Assembly (NCBI GenBank): GCA_010365135.1
Contig: JAAFGY010000002.1
Location: forward strand, 1-64,000
Direction: 5' to 3'
Length of the DNA: 64,000 nt
From: Flavobacterium sp.
GTDB lineage: Bacteria > Bacteroidota > Bacteroidia > Flavobacteriales > Flavobacteriaceae
Shown here: piece by piece, positions 34,614-43,842 of the stretch
How positions within the stretch are numbered: position 1 is the stretch's first letter
Layout of the letters: every line of letters starts with the position of its first letter
Program-made: the position numbers and the translations under genes
The notes under the pieces: model-generated
Seen by the model: the letters and a program-made list of their open reading frames with translations, nothing else
Database searches by the model: none
What the model was told of the DNA's origin: nothing

Positions 34614-35324
34614 AGCAGAAATTTTTTCGAAACTTCTGGACGGGTGATAAATAAACAAACAAGATTTGTTCTTTATTGTATTGACAATTTCCTTAAGAGA
34701 TTCTTCTGGAATTGCTGGACATCCTTGACTTCTTCCTAATCTTTTGTTACATTTAATGAAAGAATTTGAGACATAATTTGCCGAATGCATCACCACGCCT
34801 CTTTCTCTTGCATTGTCATTAATACCTTTTTCTAGGCCGTCTAATTTAAGGGACATGCCGTGTTTGCCGTTATAAATTTCGCCGGTAGCATAAAAACCCA
34901 AACTGCTTTTGAATGAGCTATTTGTATTTGAAAAACTATTGGCATATTCCTCACCAGTATTCCTTCCGTGCGCCACTAAGGAATTATACAAAATTGTATT
35001 GGTGTCTAGATCGATTACCCAAAGCCTTTTAACATTGGACGACAAACTAAAATCTACTAAGGTCAAAATATTTTTTTGGATTAAACCTCTCTCTTTCAGC
35101 GAATAAAAACCTTTTAGCGCTTCTTTAAAACTTTCGAGATTAGGTAGATCAAAATGATTGGAATTCAGGCTTTTATAAAGGGTTTCGATTTTGGACTCGG
35201 AACTTGTGCTTATTAAGCTTGCGACTTCTTTTTTTTGTAGTTTTACTGGATTAGTAAAATTTGTTTTACTGGTATAAATAGAGAACAGCAAAAACATAGC
35301 GGCAGGAAATATCTTATAAATCAT
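34602..35324 (-). CDS. YkuD-2-type murein L,D-transpeptidase family protein
   Basis: A 240-residue secreted protein with an N-terminal hydrophobic signal (IFPAAMFLLFSIYTS) and a catalytic-domain family related to L,D-transpeptidases. Visible pieces are LWVIDLDTNTILYNSLVAHG, the GYATG-like FYATGEIYNGKHGMSL, MHSANYVS with a conserved His, and RSQGCPAIP with the candidate nucleophile Cys. Convergent with, and overlapping, the YcbB-type gene. Has its own full promoter. Confidence 0.88.
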   Translation of the reverse strand: MIYKIFPAAMFLLFSIYTSKTNFTNPVKLQKKEVASLISTSSESKIETLYKSLNSNHFDLPNLESFKEALKGFYSLKERGLIQKNILTLVDFSLSSNVKRLWVIDLDTNTILYNSLVAHGRNTGEEYANSFSNTNSSFKSSLGFYATGEIYNGKHGMSLKLDGLEKGINDNARERGVVMHSANYVSNSFIKCNKRLGRSQGCPAIPEESLKEIVNTIKNKSCLFIYHPSRSFEKISALFS

Positions 35325-35360
35325 TGAAAATGTTTAGGTTAGACATTGAATTTGGGACTG

Positions 35361-35392
35361 CAAATATACGATAGAAATGTTGTTCCCATCAA
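35361..35392 (-). promoter_or_regulatory. Promoter of YkuD-2-type gene
   Basis: Minus strand TTG (35390-35392), 21-base spacer, TATATTTG (35361-35368); the start codon is about 37 bases downstream. Confidence 0.7.
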
Positions 35393-35462
35393 ATTTTAAG
35401 AAAATAATGTGATTTCAATACTCGATGTAGCGCAATTTTAGGTTGTTAAAAATCGCGTTTTT

Positions 35463-35492
35463 TTGTTTTTTGTGTTAATATTACTATATTTG
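35463..35492 (+). promoter_or_regulatory. Promoter of DUF5916-type gene
   Basis: TTG (35463-35465), 19-base spacer, TATATTTG (35485-35492), 20 bases before the start codon. Divergent from the previous promoter. Confidence 0.7.
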
Positions 35493-35512
35493 CTTTATAA
35501 TTATCTTAATTT

Positions 35513-37960
35513 ATGTCGAAGTTTTATCCATCCTTTCTACTTTTTTTTGTTTTTATAAATCTAGGCTGTTATGCCCAAAAAAAGACACTTCAGGCAAAAT
35601 CTACTGCCGAAAATATCACTATAGACGCTAAAAATGATGAGGAAGCATGGAAAACTGCTCCAATTGCGACTGATTTTATAATGTTTGAACCGGATAACGG
35701 GAAACCTATCAGCGAAAGCAAGAAAACAGAGGTAAAAGTTTTATACGATAATACGGCTATTTACATTTCGGCCATTTTGTATGACGATGAACCCAATAAA
35801 ATTTCTAAAGAATTAACGAATAGAGATGATTTTGGCGTTGCTGACAATTTTTCAGTTTCGATCAACGGAAATAATGATGGTCAACAAGATTTTAGATTTT
35901 TTGTTAGCGCTGCCGGAGTTCAGATGGATTGTTTGGCAACGGAAAGCCTCGAAGATTTTAATTGGGACGCGATTTGGGACAGTAAAGTAAAGATAACGAC
36001 TTTCGGTTGGATTGTCGAAATGAAAATTCCTTATGCAGCTCTTCGATTTTCAAACGCAGCCAAACAAACGTGGGGCTTGAATTTTAAGCGAGATATAAAG
36101 CGTGGTGCCAAAGACCAAAGTTACACTTGGAATTTTGTCGATACAAAAATTGGTTCCATAATCACACAAGAAGGCATTTTGGAAGGAATCCAAAACATAA
36201 AAACACCTACTCGTCTTTTCTTGATTCCATATACATCGGCCTATTATCAAAAAGATGACTATGCTTCTGATAAAACTTTAAAGGCTGGAATGGATATAAA
36301 ATTTGGAATAAATGATGCCTTTACACTTGATGCAATCTTAGTTCCTGATTTTGGACAAACAAAATTTGACAATGCAATTTTAAATTTAGAGCCTTTTGAA
36401 CAACAACTCAATGAAAACAGGCCTTTTTTTACCGAAGCAACCGACTTATTTGCCAAAGGAAATCTGTTTTATTCTCGTAGAATTGGCGGAAGCCCAATAA
36501 TAGACAGTTATGCGCTTCAGAATCAATTAGCTGCAAATGAGGAAATCACAAATTTTCCTAGCACTGTCGATTTAATAAATGCGGTAAAAATTTCTGGTCG
36601 AACCGAAAAAGGATTAGGAATTGGATTTTTGAACGCTATTACCGAAAAAACGTATGCCAAAATTCAAGATACTATATCGGGAGTAACGCGAAAAGAAGTC
36701 ATACAACCCTTGACAAATTACAATGTTTTGGTCTTAGATCAGCGTTTTAATCAAAATTCATCGGTTACTTTAGTGAATACAAATACCATTCGAAACGGAA
36801 ATTTTCGCGATGCCAATGTCGCAGCTTTATTATTCGATTTGAATACAAAAGCAAATACCTTTAAATTGTCGGGTGATTTTAAATACAGTTCTATAAAGGA
36901 TAGCGATATTAATTATGGGTCAATGTATGGATTAGAAAATTACGATGGTTATAAAACAGCATTGAATTTTTCCAAAACAAGGGGAAAATACCGGTATTTA
37001 TTTTCGGGAAAATATCTTTCTGAAAATTATGATGTCAATGATTTGGGTTTGATTTTTGTAAATAATTATCACTCGGGTTATGGAGAAATGACGTATCGAA
37101 TAGTTAATCCTACCAAGGTTTTTAATTCCTTTAAAATTAACCAGAACATAAATGTTGAAATTCAAAATACAACTGGAAAAACTCAGGAAGCTTGGTATCA
37201 AGCTATAATGACGGCCACGACAATAAAAAACCATTATCTTGAAGGTAAACTTCAAATTAACCCTGTAAATCGATTCGATTTTTATGAACCACGCGTTTAT
37301 GCAAGATATGTGTTTAAGCCTAAAAGTGCTTTACTATATGCACTGTTTTACTCGAACGACAATAAACCATTTCATTATGAAATTGAGGGATATATTGAGA
37401 AATTTGATGAAGATAATAGAAACACCTACACAGTAAATGGTGGAATAAAATACCGATTCAACGACAAACTTTCCTTATCCTATAATATTCTTTACACTCG
37501 AAAAGTAAATGACAGAGGGTTTGTTTCCCTATTACAAAACAATGATATCATTTTTGGAGAACGCAATCGAGAAATAGTAGAGCATTATTTTAATGGTAAA
37601 TATTCTATAAATGATAAGATGACTTTTAATCTTATCGCTCGTTATTATTGGTCATATTCTGAAAATCACGAATTTTTCACGCTGCAAGAGGACGGCTATT
37701 TGGCTCCAAATTCAACATATTCCAAAAATAAAAATAGAAATTTTAACTCTTGGAACTTAGACTTTTCTTATTCTTGGTGGTTTGCTCCTGGAAGCGAAAT
37801 CTCTGTTTTGTATCGAAATTATGCCTTGGAAAGCACCAATCTTGTCCAAAAAAACATGTCTACAAATCTTAGCAATGTGTTCGATACTAATTTGACTAAT
37901 ATTTTTTCAGTAAGCTTACGCTATTATATCGATTATAATTCCTTGAAAAGAAAGAAATAA
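35513..37960 (+). CDS. DUF5916 / CBM9-like outer-membrane protein
   Basis: An 815-residue secreted protein. Signal peptide (FVFINLGCYAQ), then a carbohydrate-binding family 9-like domain (about 30-230: KNDEEAWKTAPIATDF, FFVSAAGVQMD, WIVEMKIPYAALRF). A long beta-strand-rich region to the end follows, with aromatic-terminated strands typical of an outer-membrane barrel (closing strand FSVSLRYYIDYN). FGQTKFDNA and ENRPFFTEATDLF match the DUF5916 family. Role unknown, probably uptake or export of polymers. The Cys in the signal region could make it a lipoprotein, but GCYAQ fits type I cleavage as well. Confidence 0.85.
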   Translation: MSKFYPSFLLFFVFINLGCYAQKKTLQAKSTAENITIDAKNDEEAWKTAPIATDFIMFEPDNGKPISESKKTEVKVLYDNTAIYISAILYDDEPNKISKELTNRDDFGVADNFSVSINGNNDGQQDFRFFVSAAGVQMDCLATESLEDFNWDAIWDSKVKITTFGWIVEMKIPYAALRFSNAAKQTWGLNFKRDIKRGAKDQSYTWNFVDTKIGSIITQEGILEGIQNIKTPTRLFLIPYTSAYYQKDDYASDKTLKAGMDIKFGINDAFTLDAILVPDFGQTKFDNAILNLEPFEQQLNENRPFFTEATDLFAKGNLFYSRRIGGSPIIDSYALQNQLAANEEITNFPSTVDLINAVKISGRTEKGLGIGFLNAITEKTYAKIQDTISGVTRKEVIQPLTNYNVLVLDQRFNQNSSVTLVNTNTIRNGNFRDANVAALLFDLNTKANTFKLSGDFKYSSIKDSDINYGSMYGLENYDGYKTALNFSKTRGKYRYLFSGKYLSENYDVNDLGLIFVNNYHSGYGEMTYRIVNPTKVFNSFKINQNINVEIQNTTGKTQEAWYQAIMTATTIKNHYLEGKLQINPVNRFDFYEPRVYARYVFKPKSALLYALFYSNDNKPFHYEIEGYIEKFDEDNRNTYTVNGGIKYRFNDKLSLSYNILYTRKVNDRGFVSLLQNNDIIFGERNREIVEHYFNGKYSINDKMTFNLIARYYWSYSENHEFFTLQEDGYLAPNSTYSKNKNRNFNSWNLDFSYSWWFAPGSEISVLYRNYALESTNLVQKNMSTNLSNVFDTNLTNIFSVSLRYYIDYNSLKRKK

Positions 37961-38236
37961 TTTTTCTAAGTTCGAAAATGTAATATATACCATTTCGACC
38001 GACTATTTTATAGAATTCTGTCTAATTTTATACGTTTTTATTTAATCAAGGAAATAGTTTTTAGGCAATGGTTTTGAAATGGAATGTTGAAATTTTTTCC
38101 TTGGAAAACATATTTTTCTACATGGTTTTCGGACATTTTTTGTTGCATTTATTGTATCAAAACGCCCATTTTGCAGCAGATTTTTAAGTATTTATTGCTC
38201 TTCTCTTTTTTATATATAATAGTAGTTATGACGTAC
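37961..38236. other. Gene-free gap before gpmI
   Basis: AT-rich, with no convincing gene. A frame from 38084 to 38335 overlaps the gpmI start in another phase and reads as low-complexity Phe/Leu/Tyr, so I treat it as chance. The gpmI promoter follows. Confidence 0.5.
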
Positions 38237-38265
38237 TTGTATTTTTTTGGAAAGCTTTACCTTTG
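38237..38265 (+). promoter_or_regulatory. Promoter of gpmI
   Basis: TTG (38237-38239), 18-base spacer, TACCTTTG (38258-38265); start codon 17 bases downstream. Confidence 0.75.
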
Positions 38266-38282
38266 CATAAAAATTCAAGACA

Positions 38283-39800
38283 ATGAACAAAAAAGTAATC
38301 CTTATGATTCTAGATGGTTGGGGAAATTCTCCTGACCCAAAAGTATCCGCAATAGACAATGCAAACATTCCTTTCATCAAAAGTTTATATACAAAATATC
38401 CCGTTGGACAGCTTCGGACCGATGGTTTAAACGTGGGTTTGCCTGAAGGCCAAATGGGAAATTCTGAAGTAGGACATATGAATCTTGGCGCAGGAAGAAT
38501 TATTTACCAAGATTTGGCCAAAATAAATCTTGCAGTCGAAAACAAAACCTTAAACACGGAACCTGTACTTGTTGAGGCATTTCAATATGCAAAAGATAAT
38601 AATGTAGCTATTCATCTTCTTGGATTGGTTTCTGACGGTGGTGTCCATTCACACACTTCGCATTTGCGCGGTTTGATCGATGCTACACAAAATTTCGGAT
38701 TGCAGAAAGTCTTCGTTCACGCTTTTACCGATGGTCGTGATGTGGATCCAAAATCTGCTTCTACTTACATCCAAAATTTAGAAAATTATATAGCAAATAC
38801 TGCTGTAAAAATCGCTTCGGTGGTGGGAAGATATTATGCAATGGATCGTGATAAACGTTGGGAAAGAGTAAAAATTGCCTACGATTTATTGGTAAACGGA
38901 ACCGGAACCCATTCTAAAGATGCAGTACAAAGCATTGAAGAAAGCTATATAAATAACGTGACCGACGAATTTATCAATCCAATTATTATGGTTGATGCCT
39001 ACGATGAACCATTGGCTATAATTAAAGAAGGGGATGTTGTAATTTTCTTTAATTTCAGAACCGATAGAGGACGTGAACTTACCGAAGTTTTATCGCAAAA
39101 AGACTTCCACGAGCAAAATATGCACAAACTCAACTTGTACTATGTTACGCTGACCAATTATGACGAAACGTATGAGAATGTAAAAGTAGTTTACAATAAA
39201 GACAACGTTACAGAAACCCTTGGCGAAGTCTTAGAAAAAGCAAACAAAAAACAAATAAGAATCGCCGAAACTGAAAAATATCCTCACGTAACCTTTTTCT
39301 TTTCTGGCGGTAGAGAATTGCCTTTTATTGGCGAAAGTCGAATCTTGAAAAATTCTCCAAAAGTAGCGACTTACGATTTACAACCCGCAATGAGTGCTTT
39401 TGAATTGGCTGATGCTTTGGTTCCTGAACTGAATAAAGGGGAGGTTGATTTTGTTTGTTTAAATTTTGCCAATGGCGATATGGTTGGGCATACAGGCGTA
39501 ATGAGCGCAGCAATTCAAGCGTGTGAAGCAGTAGATAAATGTGTAGAAAAAGTGATTACTGCGGCTTTGGCCAATGATTATACGACATTGATAATTGCTG
39601 ACCACGGAAACTGTGAAACGATGATTAATCCTGATGGAAGTCCGAACACCGCACATACCACCAATCCGGTTCCAATTATTTTGGTAGACAAAGAACTAAA
39701 AGCCATTCACGATGGCGTTTTGGGCGATTTGGCACCCACCATTTTGGAATTAATGGGAATCGAAAAACCCGAAGTTATGACACGACATTCACTTCTGTAA
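38283..39800 (+). CDS. gpmI: 2,3-bisphosphoglycerate-independent phosphoglycerate mutase
   Basis: Glycolytic enzyme interconverting 3- and 2-phosphoglycerate with two Mn2+ ions. The metal site begins at MILDGWG (Asp11); the phosphoserine is Ser61 in MGNSEVGHMNLGAGR. DGRDVDPKSA, NFANGDMVGHTG and IADHGNCE supply further ligands. 505 residues, normal. Monocistronic by context, with its own promoter and terminator. Confidence 0.98.
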   Translation: MNKKVILMILDGWGNSPDPKVSAIDNANIPFIKSLYTKYPVGQLRTDGLNVGLPEGQMGNSEVGHMNLGAGRIIYQDLAKINLAVENKTLNTEPVLVEAFQYAKDNNVAIHLLGLVSDGGVHSHTSHLRGLIDATQNFGLQKVFVHAFTDGRDVDPKSASTYIQNLENYIANTAVKIASVVGRYYAMDRDKRWERVKIAYDLLVNGTGTHSKDAVQSIEESYINNVTDEFINPIIMVDAYDEPLAIIKEGDVVIFFNFRTDRGRELTEVLSQKDFHEQNMHKLNLYYVTLTNYDETYENVKVVYNKDNVTETLGEVLEKANKKQIRIAETEKYPHVTFFFSGGRELPFIGESRILKNSPKVATYDLQPAMSAFELADALVPELNKGEVDFVCLNFANGDMVGHTGVMSAAIQACEAVDKCVEKVITAALANDYTTLIIADHGNCETMINPDGSPNTAHTTNPVPIILVDKELKAIHDGVLGDLAPTILELMGIEKPEVMTRHSLL

Positions 39801-39825
39801 AAAGAATAATGAGTTTATAAAGAGA

Positions 39826-39853
39826 GTCCTGCAAATTTGCAGAACTTTTTTTT
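39826..39853 (+). terminator. Terminator of gpmI
   Basis: Palindromic CTGCAAATTTGCAG extended by GT/AC with one mismatch, followed by a run of eight T. Confidence 0.8.
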
Positions 39854-41126
39854 ATTTACAATTTATTAAATTATAATATTCTCTATCAATCCATTCTTGA
39901 TGGTTTGGATGCGCAATTTTCACCAATTCGGCTGCACGTTGTCGTAGTGTTTTTCCATACAAATCGGCAATTCCATTTTCGGTAATAATGTATTGAATAT
40001 GAGAACGAGTAGTTACAACTCCAGCACCTTGTTTTAAACAGGGTACAATTCTGCTGTCGCCATTTTTTGTCACAGAAGGTAGTGCAATAATAGCTTTTCC
40101 TCCTTCACTTAATGACGCGCCACGAATAAAATCCATTTGACCACCCACTCCAGAATACATTCTTGCGCCAATAGAATCGGCACAAACCTGACCCGTTACA
40201 TCTACTTCTATTGCTGAATTTATAGCAACCATTTTGGGGTTTTTTCGAATTCTGGCGGTATCATTTACATACGATGACTCTCGCATTTCGACAAACGGAT
40301 TGTCATTTACAAAATCATACAATCGTTGGGAACCAATTAAAAAGGTAGCCAATGCTCTTCCTCTCGAAACTCCTTTAAAATTGCCATTAATAACGTTGCT
40401 TTCTATTAAATCGATCACTCCATCCGAAAACATTTCGGTGTGCAATCCTAAGTTTTTATGATTGGTTAACTTGGACAAAGCAGCATTTGGAATAGAGCCA
40501 ATACCCATTTGTAAAGTGCTTTCATCTTCGATTAATGAAGCAATATAATTTCCTATTTTATCTTCTAATGGAGATGATTCTCCCATTGCATGCTCGTATA
40601 TTGGCGCATTGACTTCGACTAAATAATCAATTTCGGAAATATGAAGAAATCCGTCGCCAAAAGTTCTTGGCATATGCGGATTTACTTGTGCAATTACCGT
40701 TTTTGAACTTTCAATTGCTGCCAATGTTGCTTCCACCGAAACGCCAAGCGAACAATATCCGTGGCTATCAGGTGGCGAAACATGAATAAATGCAACGTCC
40801 AGAGGTAGTACTTTTTTTCTAAACAGATAGGGCAATTCACTCAAAAAAACTGGGGTATAAGAACCATTTCCTGCCGCCAATGTGTGTCTTACATTTGGAC
40901 CAATAAAAAAGGAATTCACATGAAAACTTTTTGCGAATTCTGGATTTGCATAACGCGCTTCTCCCTCAATGTGTAAGTGACAAATCTCTACACTTCTTAA
41001 TTCAGATGCTCTTTCTGTCAATGCGTTTGCCAATATCGTAGGGGCAGCCGCAGCAGCTTGAAGATAAACTCTATCTCCAGATTTCACAACTTTTACGGCT
41101 TCTTGGGCGGTTACATATTTGCTCAT
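39852..41126 (-). CDS. Acetyl-CoA hydrolase / 4-hydroxybutyrate CoA-transferase family
   Basis: A class I CoA-transferase of 424 residues. The catalytic Glu lies in NSAIEVDVTGQV; GVGGQMDFIRGA and SRIVPCL are family motifs, and the N-terminus (VTAQEAVKVVKSGDRVYLQ) is standard. It may interconvert acetate/acetyl-CoA with another acyl-CoA. I use ATG 41126: the -7 element TAACTTTG at 41145-41152 lies inside the longer frame from 41198, which rules that start out. Confidence 0.92.
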   Translation of the reverse strand: MSKYVTAQEAVKVVKSGDRVYLQAAAAAPTILANALTERASELRSVEICHLHIEGEARYANPEFAKSFHVNSFFIGPNVRHTLAAGNGSYTPVFLSELPYLFRKKVLPLDVAFIHVSPPDSHGYCSLGVSVEATLAAIESSKTVIAQVNPHMPRTFGDGFLHISEIDYLVEVNAPIYEHAMGESSPLEDKIGNYIASLIEDESTLQMGIGSIPNAALSKLTNHKNLGLHTEMFSDGVIDLIESNVINGNFKGVSRGRALATFLIGSQRLYDFVNDNPFVEMRESSYVNDTARIRKNPKMVAINSAIEVDVTGQVCADSIGARMYSGVGGQMDFIRGASLSEGGKAIIALPSVTKNGDSRIVPCLKQGAGVVTTRSHIQYIITENGIADLYGKTLRQRAAELVKIAHPNHQEWIDREYYNLINCK

Positions 41127-41144
41127 ACGCTTTAAATTTTTAAA

Positions 41145-41152
41145 CAAAGTTA
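41145..41152 (-). promoter_or_regulatory. -7 element of CoA-transferase gene
   Basis: Minus strand TAACTTTG, 18 bases before the chosen ATG. No TTG at the usual distance. Confidence 0.45.
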
Positions 41153-41224
41153 CTATCAAATTCCATAGAAATATATGATAAAACTCATACATAATCAAAT
41201 TTTTAAATAATCAGTTTTTAATTG

Positions 41225-41232
41225 TATTTTTG
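41225..41232 (+). promoter_or_regulatory. -7 element of map
   Basis: TATTTTTG, 18 bases before the chosen map ATG; it overlaps the longer alternative frame start at 41230. No clear -33 TTG. Confidence 0.45.
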
Positions 41233-41250
41233 CAGTCAGAAAAAAGCATT

Positions 41251-42069
41251 ATGATTATCCAAAAAACCCGTGAAGAAATAGAATTGATGCGCGAAAGTGC
41301 CTTAATTGTTTCAAAAACATTAGGAATGATAGCTTCCGAAATCAAAGTAGGAGTCACCACTTTGTATTTAGACAAATTAGCCGAAGAATTCATAAGGGAT
41401 CACGGCGCCGTTCCAAGTTTTCTTGGTTTATATGATTTTCCAAACTCGCTTTGCATGAGTCCAAATGCCCAAGTGGTACACGGAATTCCGAACAACAAAC
41501 CATTAGAAAGTGGCGATGTGATTTCAGTAGATTGTGGCGCATTTAAAAATGGATACCACGGTGATCACGCTTATTCATTCGAAATTGGTGAGGTTGCTCC
41601 CGAAGTTAAAAAATTGTTGCGCGTAACCAAAGAATCTTTATACGTAGGAATTCGGGAATTTAAAGCTGGAAATCGGGTAGAAGATGTGGGAAATGCTATT
41701 CAAAAATATACCGAAGGTCACGGATATGGCGTGGTTCGCGAACTTGTTGGTCACGGTGTCGGTCAAAAAATGCACGAGGATCCAGAAATGCCTAATTACG
41801 GAAAACGCGGTCGTGGAAAACTTTTTGTCGAAGGAATGGTCGTCGCTATTGAGCCAATGATTAATTTGGGAACCAAAAATATCAAACAACTCAAAGACGG
41901 TTGGACAATCCTAACTGCCGACGGAAAACCAAGTGCTCATTTTGAACACGACGTGGCGTTAATTGACGGAAAACCAGAACTGCTTTCGACTTTTGCGTAT
42001 ATTTATAAAGCATTGGGAATTGTAAGTAATGAGGAAGATGAGTTTAGAAAAATTCCTTTTGTTCTTTAA
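41251..42069 (+). CDS. map: Type I methionine aminopeptidase
   Basis: Removes N-terminal Met from nascent proteins. The five metal ligands are visible: Asp in SVDCGAF, Asp in HGDHAYSF, His in GHGVGQKMHEDP, Glu in VAIEPM and Glu in FEHDVAL. I use the ATG at 41251 (MIIQKTREEI, 272 residues); an ATG at 41230 lies within the -7 element. Followed 17 bases later by a methyltransferase gene. Confidence 0.97.
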   Translation: MIIQKTREEIELMRESALIVSKTLGMIASEIKVGVTTLYLDKLAEEFIRDHGAVPSFLGLYDFPNSLCMSPNAQVVHGIPNNKPLESGDVISVDCGAFKNGYHGDHAYSFEIGEVAPEVKKLLRVTKESLYVGIREFKAGNRVEDVGNAIQKYTEGHGYGVVRELVGHGVGQKMHEDPEMPNYGKRGRGKLFVEGMVVAIEPMINLGTKNIKQLKDGWTILTADGKPSAHFEHDVALIDGKPELLSTFAYIYKALGIVSNEEDEFRKIPFVL

Positions 42070-42086
42070 ACACAGATTTTACCATT

Positions 42087-42857
42087 TTGAAAAAACTTTT
42101 TAAACTAATACTCAATACCATTCCTCGTCCGATATTAATTAGACTGAGTTATGCTGCACGTCCTGTTTTAGCTTTAGCTTTAAAAGGAAATACATTTACC
42201 GACCCAATTGATGGCAAAAGTTTCCGTATGTTTTTGCCTTATGGCTACGGAAAACAGAGAAATAATGCGCTTTCACCAAGTACGCTTTCGCTCGAAAGAC
42301 ATCGTTTGTTGTGGTTGTATTTAAAAAACGAAACCGATTTTTTTACTTCCAATGAAAGAAAAAAGGTTCTTCATTTTGCGCCAGAACAGGCGTTTTATAA
42401 ACTGTTTCGAAACCAGAAAAATATCGATTATACTACAACCGATTTGTTTTCTCCTTTAGCTGATGTAAAAGCAGACATTTGTAACTTGCCTTTCGAGGAC
42501 AATTCTTACGATATTATTTTTTGCAATCACGTTTTAGAGCACATTCCGGATGACACCAAAGCGATGCAGGAACTGTTTCGAGTTTTGAAAAAAGGTGGAA
42601 TGGCTATTCTTCAAATTCCCCAAGATTTAAAAAGAGCACTCACTTTTGCAGATGATTCCATCATAGATCAAAAGGAACGTGCAGCAATCTTTGGACAATA
42701 TGATCACGTTCGCATTTATGGGCAAGATTATTTTGATAAACTAAGAAGCATTGGATTTACTGTAGTTGAAGAAGATTACACCCATAAAATCGCTCCCGAA
42801 TTAGTGGAGAAATATTGTTTGGACAAAGGCGAAATTATTCCTGTTTGTTTTAAATAA
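42087..42857 (+). CDS. Class I SAM-dependent methyltransferase
   Basis: A 256-residue protein with a Methyltransf_11-type fold: SAM-binding region KKVLHFAPEQAFYKLF (about residue 92), the acidic DICNLPFEDNSYDIIFCNHVLE block (split here as DICNLPFEDNSYD and FCNHVLEHI), then VLKKGGMAILQIP. The start is TTG at 42087: no ATG exists in frame before residue 47, and TTG-AAA-AAA-CTT fits a basic N-terminus (KKLFKLILNTIPRPILIRL). It may associate with membrane. Substrate unknown; co-transcribed with map. Confidence 0.85.
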   Translation: MKKLFKLILNTIPRPILIRLSYAARPVLALALKGNTFTDPIDGKSFRMFLPYGYGKQRNNALSPSTLSLERHRLLWLYLKNETDFFTSNERKKVLHFAPEQAFYKLFRNQKNIDYTTTDLFSPLADVKADICNLPFEDNSYDIIFCNHVLEHIPDDTKAMQELFRVLKKGGMAILQIPQDLKRALTFADDSIIDQKERAAIFGQYDHVRIYGQDYFDKLRSIGFTVVEEDYTHKIAPELVEKYCLDKGEIIPVCFK

Positions 42858-42974
42858 TTAAACAATTCTATATTTATTCCTTTTTTGCATTTTTGTGTAT
42901 AAAGCAAAATGGCGGTTTTTTTTATCGTACCTTTAATTGCGCAATTGGCGGTGCCTTATTAAAATTACAAAACG

Positions 42975-43814
42975 ATGAAGATAGTAAAACATTCAGGCGA
43001 TATTGTTGATTTTAACCCAAGTAAACTCAAACAGTCACTTTTGAAATCAGGAGCGAGTCAAGAAGTTGTCGAAACTATTTTGAAAAGCATTCAAAATGAA
43101 ATCTACGAGGGAATTTCGACCAAACATATCTACAAAATGGCTTTTGGTCTGCTGAAAAAAGCTTCAAATACCAATGCTGCTCGATATAATTTGAAAGAAG
43201 CTATCCGATTATTAGGGCCTGCTGGATTTTTCTTCGAAAAATATATTGCTCGGCTTTTCGCTTCTGAACAGTACGAAACCCAAACGAATTCGATTCTTCA
43301 AGGCAACTGCGTTTCGCACGAAATTGATGTTTTGGTCCAAAAAGATCATGTCATTTCGATGATTGAGTGTAAATTTCATATGGGAAAAGATGCCAATTCG
43401 GATGTAAAAGTACCCATGTATATTTTGTCCCGTTTTAATGATTTGAAAGAAAGAAAACACGTCATTTTCTCTGGGAGAGAATCTATATCAAAATGTTGGA
43501 TTGTTACCAATAATCGATTTACATCGGATGCAATTCAGTTTGCAAATTGTTCGGGATTGAGTTTGTTAAGTTGGAATTTCCCTGAAAACAATAATTTAAA
43601 AACTAAAAACGACGACAATTATCTTTATCCAATAACCTGTTTGACCACTTTATCATTGCCAGAAAAAGACAGATTGCTAGTCCTTGATGTGATTTTAGTA
43701 AAAGAATTAATAAACAATTCCGAATGTTTAGAAAAAATAGGATTGAGTCCTAATCGGATAAAGAACGTTTTGAAAGAAGCCTCAGAATTGTGTAAATATA
43801 TCAATAGCCAATGA
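42975..43814 (+). CDS. ATP-cone / PD-(D/E)XK nuclease fusion protein
   Basis: Two parts in 279 residues. Residues 1-85 form an ATP-cone, the regulatory nucleotide-binding domain known from NrdR and ribonucleotide reductase (VKHSGDIVDFNPSKLKQSL, then AARYNLKEAI). Residues about 86-210 read as a Mrr-like restriction-endonuclease fold, with Asp118 (HEIDVLV) and Glu131-x-Lys133 (MIECKFH). A C-terminal helical region follows. No specificity subunit or methylase is nearby. It precedes a beta-CASP nuclease gene by 28 bases, so the two may form one operon. Confidence 0.8.
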   Translation: MKIVKHSGDIVDFNPSKLKQSLLKSGASQEVVETILKSIQNEIYEGISTKHIYKMAFGLLKKASNTNAARYNLKEAIRLLGPAGFFFEKYIARLFASEQYETQTNSILQGNCVSHEIDVLVQKDHVISMIECKFHMGKDANSDVKVPMYILSRFNDLKERKHVIFSGRESISKCWIVTNNRFTSDAIQFANCSGLSLLSWNFPENNNLKTKNDDNYLYPITCLTTLSLPEKDRLLVLDVILVKELINNSECLEKIGLSPNRIKNVLKEASELCKYINSQ

Positions 43815-43842
43815 TTTTAACCGTTGATAAAAATAGGAAATC

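Noticed and set aside
38084-38335. 83-codon frame running into the gpmI start in another phase
   Set aside because: Low-complexity aromatic/aliphatic translation, overlaps the gpmI promoter and coding region.
41127-41198. Longer N-terminus for the CoA-transferase
   Set aside because: It would contain the -7 promoter element and hydrophobic residues that the family lacks.
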